Part shown: positions 1 to 5,601 of the stretch, in pieces
Numbering within the stretch: the stretch's first letter is position 1
Layout of the letters: each line of letters opens with the position of its first letter
Made by a program: the position numbers and the translations under genes
The notes under the pieces: generated by a model
What the model was told of the DNA's origin: nothing
Database searches by the model: none
Seen by the model: only the letters and a program-made list of their open reading frames with translations
Assembly (NCBI GenBank): GCA_021836665.1
Contig: JAKBHQ010000452.1
Span: 1 to 5,692, forward strand
Direction: 5' to 3'
DNA length: 5,692 nt
From: Thermoplasmata archaeon
Lineage (GTDB): Bacteria; Actinomycetota; Acidimicrobiia; Acidimicrobiales; Acidimicrobiaceae

Positions 1-99
1 ATCCACTTGAGAACCTAAAAACACAATCCGCTCGGCGAGCAGTTGCTGAAACACGTCAGAACTCCGAGGTTCCGACATCGCCATCCTTATAGCGTCCAT
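1..99 (-). CDS. clpP: ATP-dependent Clp protease proteolytic subunit, N-terminus only (runs off the window)
   Basis: ClpP is the serine peptidase barrel that degrades proteins unfolded by ClpX or ClpC in the cytoplasm. Only 33 codons are present, from an ATG at 99 to the left edge. The segment DVFQQLLAERIVFLGSQVD (residues 15-33) matches the conserved start of the ClpP fold, where the family has xxYxRLLxERIIFLGxxVxD. The Ser-His-Asp triad lies outside the window. The start was chosen because GGAG lies 8 nt upstream; Met6 and Met8 are alternative starts, and an upstream ATG is out of frame and soon stops. The first 14 or so residues look like the variable N-terminal extension or propeptide. 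In many Actinobacteria trigger factor (tig) precedes clpP; none is visible here. Which of the usual two actinobacterial ClpP paralogues this is cannot be told. Confidence 0.85.
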   Translation of the reverse strand, partial: MDAIRMAMSEPRSSDVFQQLLAERIVFLGSQVD

Positions 100-107
100 T
101 TTGCTCG

Positions 108-111
108 CTCC
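108..111 (-). promoter_or_regulatory. Ribosome-binding site of clpP
   Basis: GGAG on the minus strand lies 8 nt before the ATG at 99. It fixes that ATG as the likely start, ahead of the in-frame Met6 and Met8 codons. Confidence 0.65.
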
Positions 112-172
112 ATAAAATTTAGACTCCGACATACTTGAGAGGTTATCCTACCTTGAACTCTTTGCGTAAATG

Positions 173-208
173 TTGAGGACATTTGAAATAGGCCCATATA
201 GATACAAT
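173..208 (+). promoter_or_regulatory. Possible promoter for tRNA-Leu
   Basis: TTGAGG (173-178) is followed after 18 nt by TATAGA (197-202), which abuts TACAAT (203-208); either could be the -10 element. TTGAAA at 183-188 is another possible -35 element, but only 14 nt from TACAAT. The position, about 45 nt before the tRNA, is reasonable. This is a motif match by eye in an AT-rich patch and is weak evidence. Confidence 0.3.
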
Positions 209-251
209 ATGTAGGTGATACGAGGAATCTTCCACTAGTGTGTTCTTCCGA

Positions 252-333
252 GCGGGCGTGGCGAAATTGGCAGACGCGCTAGATTTAGGTTCTAGTGCCG
301 AAAGGCTTGGGAGTTCGAGTCTCCCCGCCCGCA
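252..333 (+). tRNA. tRNA-Leu, anticodon UAG
   Basis: This is a complete class II tRNA of 82 nt that reads CUA-type leucine codons. The acceptor stem GCGGGCG (252-258) pairs with CGCCCGC (326-332), followed by discriminator A333. The anticodon stem CTAGA (279-283) pairs with TCTAG (291-295) around a 7-nt loop with TAG at 286-288. A long variable arm (about 296-308) can fold GCC/GGC, as expected for leucine tRNAs. The T stem GGGAG (309-313) pairs with CTCCC (321-325) around loop TTCGAGT. The CCA tail is not encoded (CAA follows A333), so it would be added by a nucleotidyltransferase. It is on the opposite strand from clpP and from the murI-rph-rdgB operon. Confidence 0.96.
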
Positions 334-608
334 CAACGACACCATTCTTCGATTGTCTAGAGAAAGCGATAGTTTCTCTACAAGGGCTTTCCACCCTGCC
401 GGAGTACCCACGATAGGTGGTGGTCCAGAGTTCCTTCATATCGTCTCGGTGGCAGGAAGCACAAGGCCCTCCAGTCGCAATCACTCTCCGCCCAGAGCAC
501 TTGGTACCAATTTCTTGGCGGCCAGCTCTGCCACTACTTAACGGCAGGTGATTAGTTACCAGACGGCGACCTGCGTATTACGTAATGGTAGGGCATCTTT
601 GACTACTG
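334..608. other. Intergenic stretch without an identifiable gene; 8-bp hairpin after the tRNA
   Basis: An inverted repeat TAGAGAAA (358-365) and TTTCTCTA (373-380) with a 7-nt loop lies 24 nt after the tRNA. It has no following T-run, so it is not a standard intrinsic terminator, but it could stop or process the tRNA transcript. On the minus strand, 378-533 is an open stretch of about 51 codons rich in Trp and Arg, bounded by TAG at both ends, with no start or family I can recognise. It lies in the same frame as the transposase remnant at 609-962 and may be more of the same decayed element or chance. Confidence 0.4.
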
Positions 609-962
609 CTAGGGACACAGATTGAAACCGAAGCAGAACTCATCGAGATAGAGCCCTAAGCGGTCGGTTTTTACCTCCCACTGTCTTGGTGCCAAGAACC
701 AGCCCTTTGCTGGCGACGCTGCTTTATCAAACACCAGCGGCGAGAAAGATGCGAGTAAATTAGAGGCGGTCAGTCTGGCTGGTCTGTTAATTGCATACTG
801 CTCCTAGGTGATTGGATTATCCACCACAAGAAGTAGGTCGCTCTCGGGTCAAATGGACAGCCCTTTTAACAGCACTTTTTGTGGCTTGTACGGTGCCCGG
901 ACGGTATTTCTCTCCCCTGCACTCGCCAAAGCGAAGATAGACCCCTCGCTTCATCCGGCCTC
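609..962 (-). pseudogene. Decayed IS1595/ISXO2-type transposase, C-terminal part
   Basis: One minus-strand frame reads through 962-609 with only three internal stops: TGA at 951-953, TGA at 849-851 and TAG at 804-806. It ends at TAG 609-611. The strongest signature is YLDEFCFGFN (650-621), which corresponds to the C-terminal YLDEFxFRFNRR box of IS1595-family DDE transposases. Before it, QYAIN (800-786), then ASPAKGWFLA, correspond to the family's (H)xAIN and ASLAKRWLLG segments at about the right distances. Further upstream, SEGSIFALA resembles the strand in GRGxxGKxIxAIA; the TGA at 951-953 stands where an Arg (CGA) is expected. The N-terminal zinc-ribbon part and the first catalytic Asp region are not visible. 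The relic begins within about 100 nt of the rdgB stop. Family assignment is from memory of motifs, so the exact borders are uncertain. Confidence 0.68.
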
Positions 963-1042
963 TATCTCGCAGCAGCTTTATGTTTACCGGAGTCCAAAGT
1001 CGCTGACCCAGAATTGCATTCAGAACTCTTGAACGGCACGAT

Positions 1043-1080
1043 CTATTTGAGTTTAAGCCTGGTAAAGGGAGTTCAAATAG
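1043..1080 (-). repeat. 8-bp perfect inverted repeat spanning the rdgB stop codon
   Basis: CTATTTGA (1043-1050) and TCAAATAG (1073-1080) are exact inverted copies separated by 22 nt, enclosing the last rdgB codons and the stop. It lacks a GC-rich stem and a T-run, so a factor-independent terminator is doubtful. It might be a weak 3' hairpin of the murI-rph-rdgB transcript or coincidence. Confidence 0.3.
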
Positions 1081-1631
1081 TCACGAAGTTTCATGAAGGC
1101 CCGTGACCTATGAGAGTAGAGCGCCTTCTCATCCATGGACATTTCAGCGAAACTTCTTCCATCACCACTGTCAGGAACAAAGATAGGATCGTAGCCGAAC
1201 CCCCCATGACCAGTTACGGAGTCCAGTAATCGACCCTCTACCTCGCCCTTGAAAGTTACGAAGCTCTCGTTGGGCATAAAATAGGTCGCCACACATACGA
1301 ACCTCGCCGATCGATTGGAAACGCCTAGTAGTTCAGAAAGGAGTTTCCATAGGTTCTCCTCGTCCGTTGCATTCTCTCCGGCATATCGAGCCGAATGGAC
1401 TCCAGGCGAACCGCCTAGTGCATCGACTACCAAACCAGAATCATCTGAGATCGCCGGGCTTCCCGTAGCCAAAGCAATAGCCTTGGCCTTCTTTATAGAA
1501 TTCTCCTCAAAGCTGCCACCATCCTCGATGACCTCTGGAATCCAGCCGGGTCGAGGAGCCAACTCGATTCCCGGCAAGAGTCTTTTTATCTCCTCTACCT
1601 TGTGAGAGTTAGAGGTGGCCAAAAAAATCAC
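1053..1631 (-). CDS. rdgB: RdgB/HAM1 family XTP/dITP pyrophosphatase
   Basis: This enzyme hydrolyses non-canonical purine triphosphates (dITP, dXTP, ITP, XTP) to the monophosphate and pyrophosphate, keeping deaminated purines out of DNA and RNA. It has 192 residues, typical of the family. Visible motifs are the N-terminal nucleotide-binding TSNSHKVEE (residues 6-14), the hallmark ISDDSGLVVDALGG (61-74) with the acidic metal-binding/catalytic DD, PGVHSARYAG (76-85), GFGYDPIF (144-151) and C-terminal SHRSRAF (173-179). The start is GTG at 1631, overlapping the rph stop by 4 nt (GTGA), with AGGA about 10 nt upstream, so translation is probably coupled to rph. It is the last gene of the operon. 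No damage is visible. Confidence 0.96.
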   Translation of the reverse strand: MIFLATSNSHKVEEIKRLLPGIELAPRPGWIPEVIEDGGSFEENSIKKAKAIALATGSPAISDDSGLVVDALGGSPGVHSARYAGENATDEENLWKLLSELLGVSNRSARFVCVATYFMPNESFVTFKGEVEGRLLDSVTGHGGFGYDPIFVPDSGDGRSFAEMSMDEKALYSHRSRAFMKLRDYLNSLYQA

Positions 1632-2383
1632 CGTTTTATTTTCCTGCGCGAAGGAGCGACAGCAAGCACTTTGCCCTGAATGGTCTGGAGCTCTCCAATC
1701 GCCGACTCGGCTAGCCGTATCATGTCGACTAATTGGCCCTTGGAGAAAGAAGCGCCTTCAGCCGTTCCCTGTACCTCAACGAATCGACCGCCTTCGTCCA
1801 TCACAATGTTCATGTCGACTTCGGCAGCAGAATCTTCTGAATAGTCGAGATCAACCATGGCATCTTCACCAACGACGCCGACCGATACTGCCGCACAGCC
1901 ATGGATAATCGGGTTAGCTTTGATCTGCTTCACGTCCATAAGTCTCGCCACGGCATCTGACAAAGCTACAAATGCTCCAGTGATTGAAGCCGTTCTCGTT
2001 CCACCATCTGCTTGGAGCACATCGCAATCAACATTTAGCTGGATCTCCCCGAGTGACCCAAGATCAATGCATGACCTCAATGACCGACCTATAAGTCGCT
2101 GAATCTCCTGAGTCCTTCCTGACTGTTTGCCTTTGACGGCCTCACGGGGAATTCTCTCAGGGGAAGCACCTGGAAGCATCGAATATTCGGCGGTTACCCA
2201 TCCCTTGCCAGTTCCCCTAAGCCACGGTGGTGGCCTCTCCTCCATTGAAACGGTGCAGAGGACTTTAGTTCGACCTACCGAAATAAGCGCTGAGCCCAGG
2301 GCCATTTCGGTATAATCTCGCAGTATTTCGGTTGGCCTTATCTGACCTGGCATCCGTCCATCAAGTCGCATTATCTTTCCCAT
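1628..2383 (-). CDS. rph: Ribonuclease PH (tRNA nucleotidyltransferase)
   Basis: RNase PH is a phosphate-dependent 3'-5' exoribonuclease that trims tRNA precursors after the CCA end, working as a ring of dimers in the cytoplasm. The 251-residue product is nearly collinear with E. coli Rph. Motifs in order are LDGR (7-10), GRTKVLCTVS (37-46), GWVTAEYSMLP (61-71), REAVKGKQSGRTQEIQRLIG (80-99), the phosphate-site box CDVLQADGGTRTASITGA (120-137), DLDYSEDSAAEVDMN (178-192) with the conserved acidic residues, and EVQGTAEG (203-210). Start choice is open: ATG at 2383 overlaps murI by 13 nt, while ATG at 2371 forms a TAATG with the murI stop and gives MRLDGR, closer to the usual family start. The gene is probably co-transcribed with murI and rdgB. 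Confidence 0.97.
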   Translation of the reverse strand: MGKIMRLDGRMPGQIRPTEILRDYTEMALGSALISVGRTKVLCTVSMEERPPPWLRGTGKGWVTAEYSMLPGASPERIPREAVKGKQSGRTQEIQRLIGRSLRSCIDLGSLGEIQLNVDCDVLQADGGTRTASITGAFVALSDAVARLMDVKQIKANPIIHGCAAVSVGVVGEDAMVDLDYSEDSAAEVDMNIVMDEGGRFVEVQGTAEGASFSKGQLVDMIRLAESAIGELQTIQGKVLAVAPSRRKIKR

Positions 2384-3213
2384 CTCTGCCCGTAGCCACT
2401 AGTCAGTGTCGAAGTTTTCACGTGTATCACATTCCCTATATTTCGTCCAAGTAAGTTAGCGGCAAGTCTCCCGAAAGTGGTACAGTCACCACTTGAGATG
2501 AATACTTCGCTAGGTATTCTTGCTTCGTCGGTCGCAGCTAGTCCATTACCTTCCAGCATGTGCCGCACTTCGAATGCTGTCTCTTCTGAGGATGACACCA
2601 AAATGACATCCCTCCCCATAACGTCTTGTATCGGCCTCGCAAGGAAGGGGTAATGAGTACATCCAAGCAAAAGAGTATCTACCTTTGCATCCAAAATGGG
2701 TTCGAGCAGCCTCCTGGCCAGAATCCGTGCCGATTCGGTGTCAGCTTCCCCCGATTCCACCAGCTCCACGAACCCGGGACAAGCCTGACAAGTCAGATCA
2801 ACCTCCGATGCGAACTCCGAAAAGCTTCGCTGATATGCTCCAGACCCGACCGTTCCGACCGTCGCTATCAATCCAATCCGAGATGAGCTTGACACTATTG
2901 AAGCAGCTCTGACCCCGGCTTCAATTACGCCCACTACTGGTACGCCCAGCCTTTCTCGCAGGAGATCTAGGGCCGCCGCTGAAGCCGTGTTACATGCCAC
3001 GACGATCATCTTCACGTCGTGTACTTCGACCAGATACGATGCAATTTGAAAAGCAAACTCAGCAACATCCTCTTGGGGCTTTGAGCCATAGGGATAGCGA
3101 TCAGTGTCACCGAAGTAAACGCTAGATTCCAAAGGAAGCAAGTCATTCACCGCCGCAAGGATGCTAAGTCCCCCAAGTCCTGAGTCGAAAAATCCTATGG
3201 GTCTGCTATCCAT
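2371..3213 (-). CDS. murI: Glutamate racemase
   Basis: MurI converts L-glutamate to D-glutamate for peptidoglycan precursor synthesis in the cytoplasm, without a cofactor. The 280-residue product has all family hallmarks: GFFDSGLGG (7-15) with the conserved Asp10-Ser11, YFGDTDRYPYG (33-43), VVACNTASA (71-79) with the first catalytic Cys74, CPGFVELVE (145-153), and LLLGCTHYPF (181-190) with the second catalytic Cys185 and His187. ATG at 3213 is the only possible start, because no ATG, GTG or TTG occurs upstream in frame before a stop. Its ribosome-binding site is poor (TAGG about 12 nt away), which would fit coupling to the small ORF just upstream. It is the first recognised gene of the murI-rph-rdgB operon, which lacks the metallo-hydrolase gene found between murI and rph in mycobacteria. 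Confidence 0.97.
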   Translation of the reverse strand: MDSRPIGFFDSGLGGLSILAAVNDLLPLESSVYFGDTDRYPYGSKPQEDVAEFAFQIASYLVEVHDVKMIVVACNTASAAALDLLRERLGVPVVGVIEAGVRAASIVSSSSRIGLIATVGTVGSGAYQRSFSEFASEVDLTCQACPGFVELVESGEADTESARILARRLLEPILDAKVDTLLLGCTHYPFLARPIQDVMGRDVILVSSSEETAFEVRHMLEGNGLAATDEARIPSEVFISSGDCTTFGRLAANLLGRNIGNVIHVKTSTLTSGYGQRWER

Positions 3214-3224
3214 CGCAAAAGAGC

Positions 3225-3425
3225 CTAGGGCTCGCCTCGCCTACTACTACAGGCAACTCCTAGGTCTATATGAAACTTACAACCGAGCCGAGTGTCCCAT
3301 CGGACCTCCAAGGTTAAGACAAATTTGCAGTCCGGCCCATACGGCCTCTCCGCCAGAAACGCCTCCATGCCAAACAAAGCTTTCAGCGCTGCTTTAGGCA
3401 ACGGTCTGCCGCACAAAAAGCACAT
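3225..3425 (-). CDS. Small hypothetical protein with a CxxCGRPL...GPDC zinc-site-like motif
   Basis: This is a 66-codon frame, 11 nt upstream of murI and on the same strand. The product begins MCFLCGRPLPK and has YGPDCK at residues 29-34, plus Cys49, His52 and Cys60. The CxxCGRPL...GPxC pattern resembles the small zinc-binding DUF6011-type domain of actinobacterial and phage proteins, but the spacing between the Cys pairs is longer than I recall for that domain. No clear ribosome-binding site precedes the ATG at 3425, and the frame shows no strong coding bias. It could be a genuine leader gene coupled to murI, a fragment, or a chance frame. No function is proposed. Confidence 0.35.
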   Translation of the reverse strand: MCFLCGRPLPKAALKALFGMEAFLAERPYGPDCKFVLTLEVRWDTRLGCKFHIDLGVACSSRRGEP

Positions 3426-3628
3426 TTGGATCTAGCGGGCTTCGCTTTTGTCCGTTTTTTTTTCTTCGAATAGGACTCGGCAGAACCCGAAAGTGGTGAA
3501 CCATGGTCCGCTCCATCGCGAAGCGCAGCTGTACACTTCCCTCGTCCTTCCAGAAGCCGGGCTAGTTTCGATTTTCGCTCGTCCGCTAAGGAGCCACAAT
3601 TTTAAACTATGGCTAGACTATTATACGA

Positions 3629-3642
3629 ATACTTATAAGTAT
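3629..3642. promoter_or_regulatory. Perfect 14-bp palindrome, candidate TetR-family operator
   Basis: ATACTTATAAGTAT is a perfect 14-bp palindrome 84 nt upstream of the tetR-type start codon, and it contains a TATAAG hexamer that could be a -10 element. TetR-family dimers bind palindromes of this size and often repress their own gene. Assigning this site to the neighbouring regulator is inference. The AT-rich palindrome could also arise by chance. Confidence 0.4.
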
Positions 3643-3712
3643 GTCTTTAGCGGGAAGATCTAGTTTTTCTAGGGTTATAGCCAAAGGTCTTTAGGCTTCC
3701 AGAAGATAGATC

Positions 3713-3718
3713 AAAGGT
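3713..3718 (+). promoter_or_regulatory. Ribosome-binding site of the tetR-family gene
   Basis: AAAGGT ends 7 nt before the ATG at 3726, a suitable Shine-Dalgarno spacing that supports this start. Confidence 0.55.
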
Positions 3719-3725
3719 TTGATAA

Positions 3726-4379
3726 ATGACTGAAAATCAGCTCAAAGATCAGCTCCAATCGGCCGGGTTCGCCGCTACCAAAAAATCTGAACACTTCTAT
3801 CAGGCCAAGAGTCGCCTGCTGAATGCAGCTACCGAATATTTACTTAGTGTCGGCCTGGCAAACTGGAGTTACAGGGGGTGCTCTCGAGCGTTGGGAGTGT
3901 CCAGCAACACCCTTAATTATTATTTTAAATCAAAAGATTTTCTGTTGGCCGAAATCCTAGAAAGCATGCGCAGTAGGGACTTGCCTCTGCTCGATAAATT
4001 TAAAGAGATCGAGATAGATCAGTTCATGGAACTCGCTCTCGCCCTTTGGGACAGCATAAGTGACGTGAAGCAGTTTCCACTGGGAATGGCCCAATTCGAA
4101 CTATACGCATTAGCGATGCGGAGCCCGGACAAGTATGCGGCCGTAATGGAGTCAGAACAACTCTGGATAGACGGCATCAAGGCAGTCCTGAAGCAGGAGG
4201 ATTACCCAGAGGGTGAGCTTGCCAGCGCAGCCCGGCTAATTCTCTGGACCTACCGAGGACTTTATTTAAGCCTCCTAGCATCTGATCACACTCAAGCATC
4301 AAAGGATCGAGCTCGACTCGCCTTCAAAGAGCTAGTTCGCCTTGTGGTCGCCCAGTTTCCGAAGGCTGCGCGGGCCTAA
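3726..4379 (+). CDS. TetR/AcrR-family transcriptional regulator
   Basis: TetR-family proteins are dimeric repressors that release DNA when a small ligand enters the C-terminal helical domain. The product has 217 residues, a usual length. After about 25 extra N-terminal residues, the DNA-binding domain spans roughly 28-78: helix 1 at AKSRLLNAATEYLLSVGLAN, helix 2 around YRGCSRALGVS, and the recognition helix SSNTLNYYFKSKDFLLAEIL. The last part is the family signature (xxxxLYYHFxxKxxLL), with Asn replacing the first Tyr-side residue. Residues 85-217 are an all-helical ligand and dimer domain too divergent to name a ligand. It is monocistronic and divergent from the murI operon. No efflux pump or enzyme gene sits next to it, so its target is unknown; autoregulation through the palindrome at 3629-3642 is possible. 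Confidence 0.9.
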   Translation: MTENQLKDQLQSAGFAATKKSEHFYQAKSRLLNAATEYLLSVGLANWSYRGCSRALGVSSNTLNYYFKSKDFLLAEILESMRSRDLPLLDKFKEIEIDQFMELALALWDSISDVKQFPLGMAQFELYALAMRSPDKYAAVMESEQLWIDGIKAVLKQEDYPEGELASAARLILWTYRGLYLSLLASDHTQASKDRARLAFKELVRLVVAQFPKAARA

Positions 4380-4982
4380 TACTTTCGAGGTTCGAGCAAG
4401 TAAATCTTGGCAATAATGCCCTCTCTCAAATGACCGCATAAATTGCGTCAAGTTAGCCAGTATCCATAGCCTGACACTTCACATCTTCAGCCCTTGTACC
4501 TTCTTAAAATCCCCCTCCATTAAGCCCAAGGAAAACAGTTACAGCAGAATCATCCATCTATCCGTAGCTACCTGAATATTTTCGGATTTCGGACCTAAAT
4601 ACCTCCAAGGACGCCATGGAGATAGCTGCAGAGTAGACTCGGTCTCCCTGTTGAGCACGTTGTTGTCTCCATGTCAACTTACCCCACGAACGGTGAGAGC
4701 GCTTGACGGCATTGGCCCATGCTCGATGGTCTCAAGTGGCTCGTCGCAGTTCCAGGCTAGTTTTTCAACGAAACTCAAAACTCTCACTTCGTGCAATCTT
4801 GTCGAACTGAATTCTAAGCCAACACCATTTGCTGGCCAGTTCAGCCATGGAGGCGAGGCCATGAGAGTAATTTGGAAAGGCCGCCGGTTGGGAATTTAAC
4901 CGCCAAACCAGTAACTCATTGAGCCAGTCAAGCTAAAAGATCAGAAGCGGGCTTAACATCCGAGGTAGCTTGCGATCTACCC
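4380..4982. other. Intergenic region without a defensible gene
   Basis: Two overlapping open frames lie here on opposite strands: 4651-4899 (plus, TTG start) and 4674-4862 (minus, ATG start). Neither has a ribosome-binding site or a confident family match. The minus frame contains GVGLEFSSTRLHEVRVLSFVEKL, which faintly recalls the PVGLQLVGxRFxEAxVLxxA segment near the C-terminus of amidase-signature enzymes. Near 4725 another minus frame opens and runs to about 4560 without a stop. This could be a decayed gene read across a frameshift, but the evidence is thin. No clear intrinsic terminator follows the tetR-type gene. Confidence 0.3.
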
Positions 4983-5026
4983 TTGACATCCTCCCTTCCC
5001 CTCTCTCACAAAAGCCGATTTCCGGG
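4983..5026 (-). repeat. Right end of the IS200/IS605-type element
   Basis: On the minus strand, GGAAATC (5024-5018) is followed by an AG-rich stretch and then GGGAGGATGTCAA ending at 4983. Many tnpB elements end in GGAATC, then a GGGAGG-type hairpin, then GGATGTCAA, with cleavage after TCAA. Here the left arm of the hairpin (the CCTCCC side) has been lost, so the fold is degraded. In an intact element this segment would also form the 3' end of the guide (omega) RNA, with the guide being the flanking DNA beyond 4983. Confidence 0.6.
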
Positions 5027-5029
5027 TGT

Positions 5030-5512
5030 ACATAGTGGCTCACGCCACTTAGTCTTCCGTGGATTGAGGCTTCGATCTCGCTAAATGGCTTGCTAAGCCT
5101 AGAAAGTGGCTCATCTGGCCTTGGACACCAGTATTTCTCCCCACTTGCGACTGAGTTTTCTGACTGAGAGATCTCGAATGTAAAATCCTTGGTTATCTCC
5201 AGCTTTGCGCCAGGTGGGGCGAAGGAAGTGTGCTCGGTTATTCCACCAGCTGCCAAAGGCCCCATCTAAATCACGCAACGCCTGTTGTTGGACTGCCGAT
5301 GACCCCTCTTTGCGCCAAGTGAACGCTTGCCTTGCTTCAGCTAGCTCTTTAGCTTGGGTGAGGTAATTGATCTTGGCCGTAATGTCCTTGCACCAGAGAT
5401 TGCTTCGTTCGAGACCCAAGTTGTAGACGAAACGCGCATCTGAGCGGTACTTGAGTAGGATTTCGTTGTTATCCAAGTTCGGATACAACCTTTGGCGGAT
5501 GCTCTTGGGCAT
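5030..5512 (-). pseudogene. tnpB: TnpB (RNA-guided nuclease, IS605 OrfB) N-terminal fragment with nonsense mutation and frameshift
   Basis: TnpB proteins are about 370-400 residues; here 133 codons are open from ATG 5512 to TGA 5111-5113. Family motifs are RLYPN (8-12), ARFVYNLGLE (26-35), SSAVQQQALRDLDGAFGSWW (71-90), RPTWRKAG (98-105), GFYIRDLSVRKLSRKWGEI (109-127). The TGA falls where the family has Trp in xxGWVRFRLSRP. Homology resumes as A-T-F, then, after a one-base frameshift at about 5101, as RLSKPFSEIEAS (from 5100), before fading near 5050. The RuvC catalytic acids and the C-terminal zinc finger are absent, so the product cannot be an active nuclease. AGGTG lies 7 nt before the ATG. 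Resemblance is closest to actinobacterial IS1341-like TnpBs as I recall them. Confidence 0.85.
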
Positions 5513-5518
5513 AGTTTT

Positions 5519-5572
5519 ACACCTGGGTGTGACTTGGCTAGTAGCCGACTCGCAAACACCTCAAAAAGGTGT
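5519..5572. repeat. Candidate left-end hairpins upstream of the tnpB fragment
   Basis: ACACCT (5556-5561) and AGGTGT (5567-5572) form a perfect 6-bp stem with a 5-nt loop. A second near-palindrome, ACACCTGGGTGT (5519-5530), shares ACACCT and lies just before the tnpB start. IS200/IS605 elements have subterminal hairpins at the left end that TnpA recognises, so the position fits, but no cleavage tetranucleotide could be assigned. Confidence 0.35.
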
Positions 5573-5601
5573 CGTTTTACGCCTGGGGGGACCTTGTTAA
5601 C

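Larger units (their letters stand above)
3426..3725. other. Intergenic region between the murI operon and the divergent tetR gene
   Basis: The divergent transcription units imply that promoters for both lie here, but no clean -35/-10 pair could be fixed. A minus-strand frame with several possible starts crosses 3552-3388 and ends at TAA 3388-3390; it would encode a short basic peptide ending SPLDPNVLFVRQTVA. It overlaps the small ORF at 3225-3425 in another frame and matches no family I know. A run of nine T residues lies at 3455-3463. The palindrome at 3629-3642 is listed separately. Confidence 0.4.
4983..5572 (-). mobile_element. Relic of an IS200/IS605-group (IS1341-like, tnpB-carrying) element
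   Basis: The relic comprises a candidate left-end hairpin region (5519-5572), the N-terminal third of tnpB (from 5512) and a right end finishing GGATGTCAA (4991-4983) on the minus strand. The middle and C-terminal parts of tnpB, about 230 codons, are missing between roughly 5070 and 5030, so an internal deletion has joined the two ends. No tnpA is present inside the window. The right border is supported by a recognisable end motif; the left border is a guess. Confidence 0.65.

Noticed and set aside
252..333. tRNA gene as attachment site of an integrated element
   Set aside because: I found no second copy of the tRNA 3' end in the window and no integrase gene.
143..484. 113-codon minus-strand frame containing RAGRLELPSLSALEPKSSASANFATPAR
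   Set aside because: Its recognisable part is the antisense translation of the tRNA-Leu gene, a well-known source of spurious proteins; the rest matches nothing.
808..1106. Two overlapping plus-strand frames of about 75 codons
   Set aside because: They lie opposite the transposase relic and the rdgB 3' end, with no ribosome-binding site or family resemblance.
1315..2912. Several plus-strand frames opposite rdgB, rph and murI
   Set aside because: Antisense shadows of three well-supported housekeeping genes.
3448..3663. 71-codon plus-strand frame upstream of tetR
   Set aside because: TTG start without a ribosome-binding site, no recognisable motif, and it runs through the palindrome in the probable promoter region.
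4933..5265. 110-codon minus-strand frame overlapping the tnpB fragment
   Set aside because: Not a separate gene: its middle part (RLSKPFSEIEAS) is the frameshifted continuation of tnpB, and its end reads through the element's right end.
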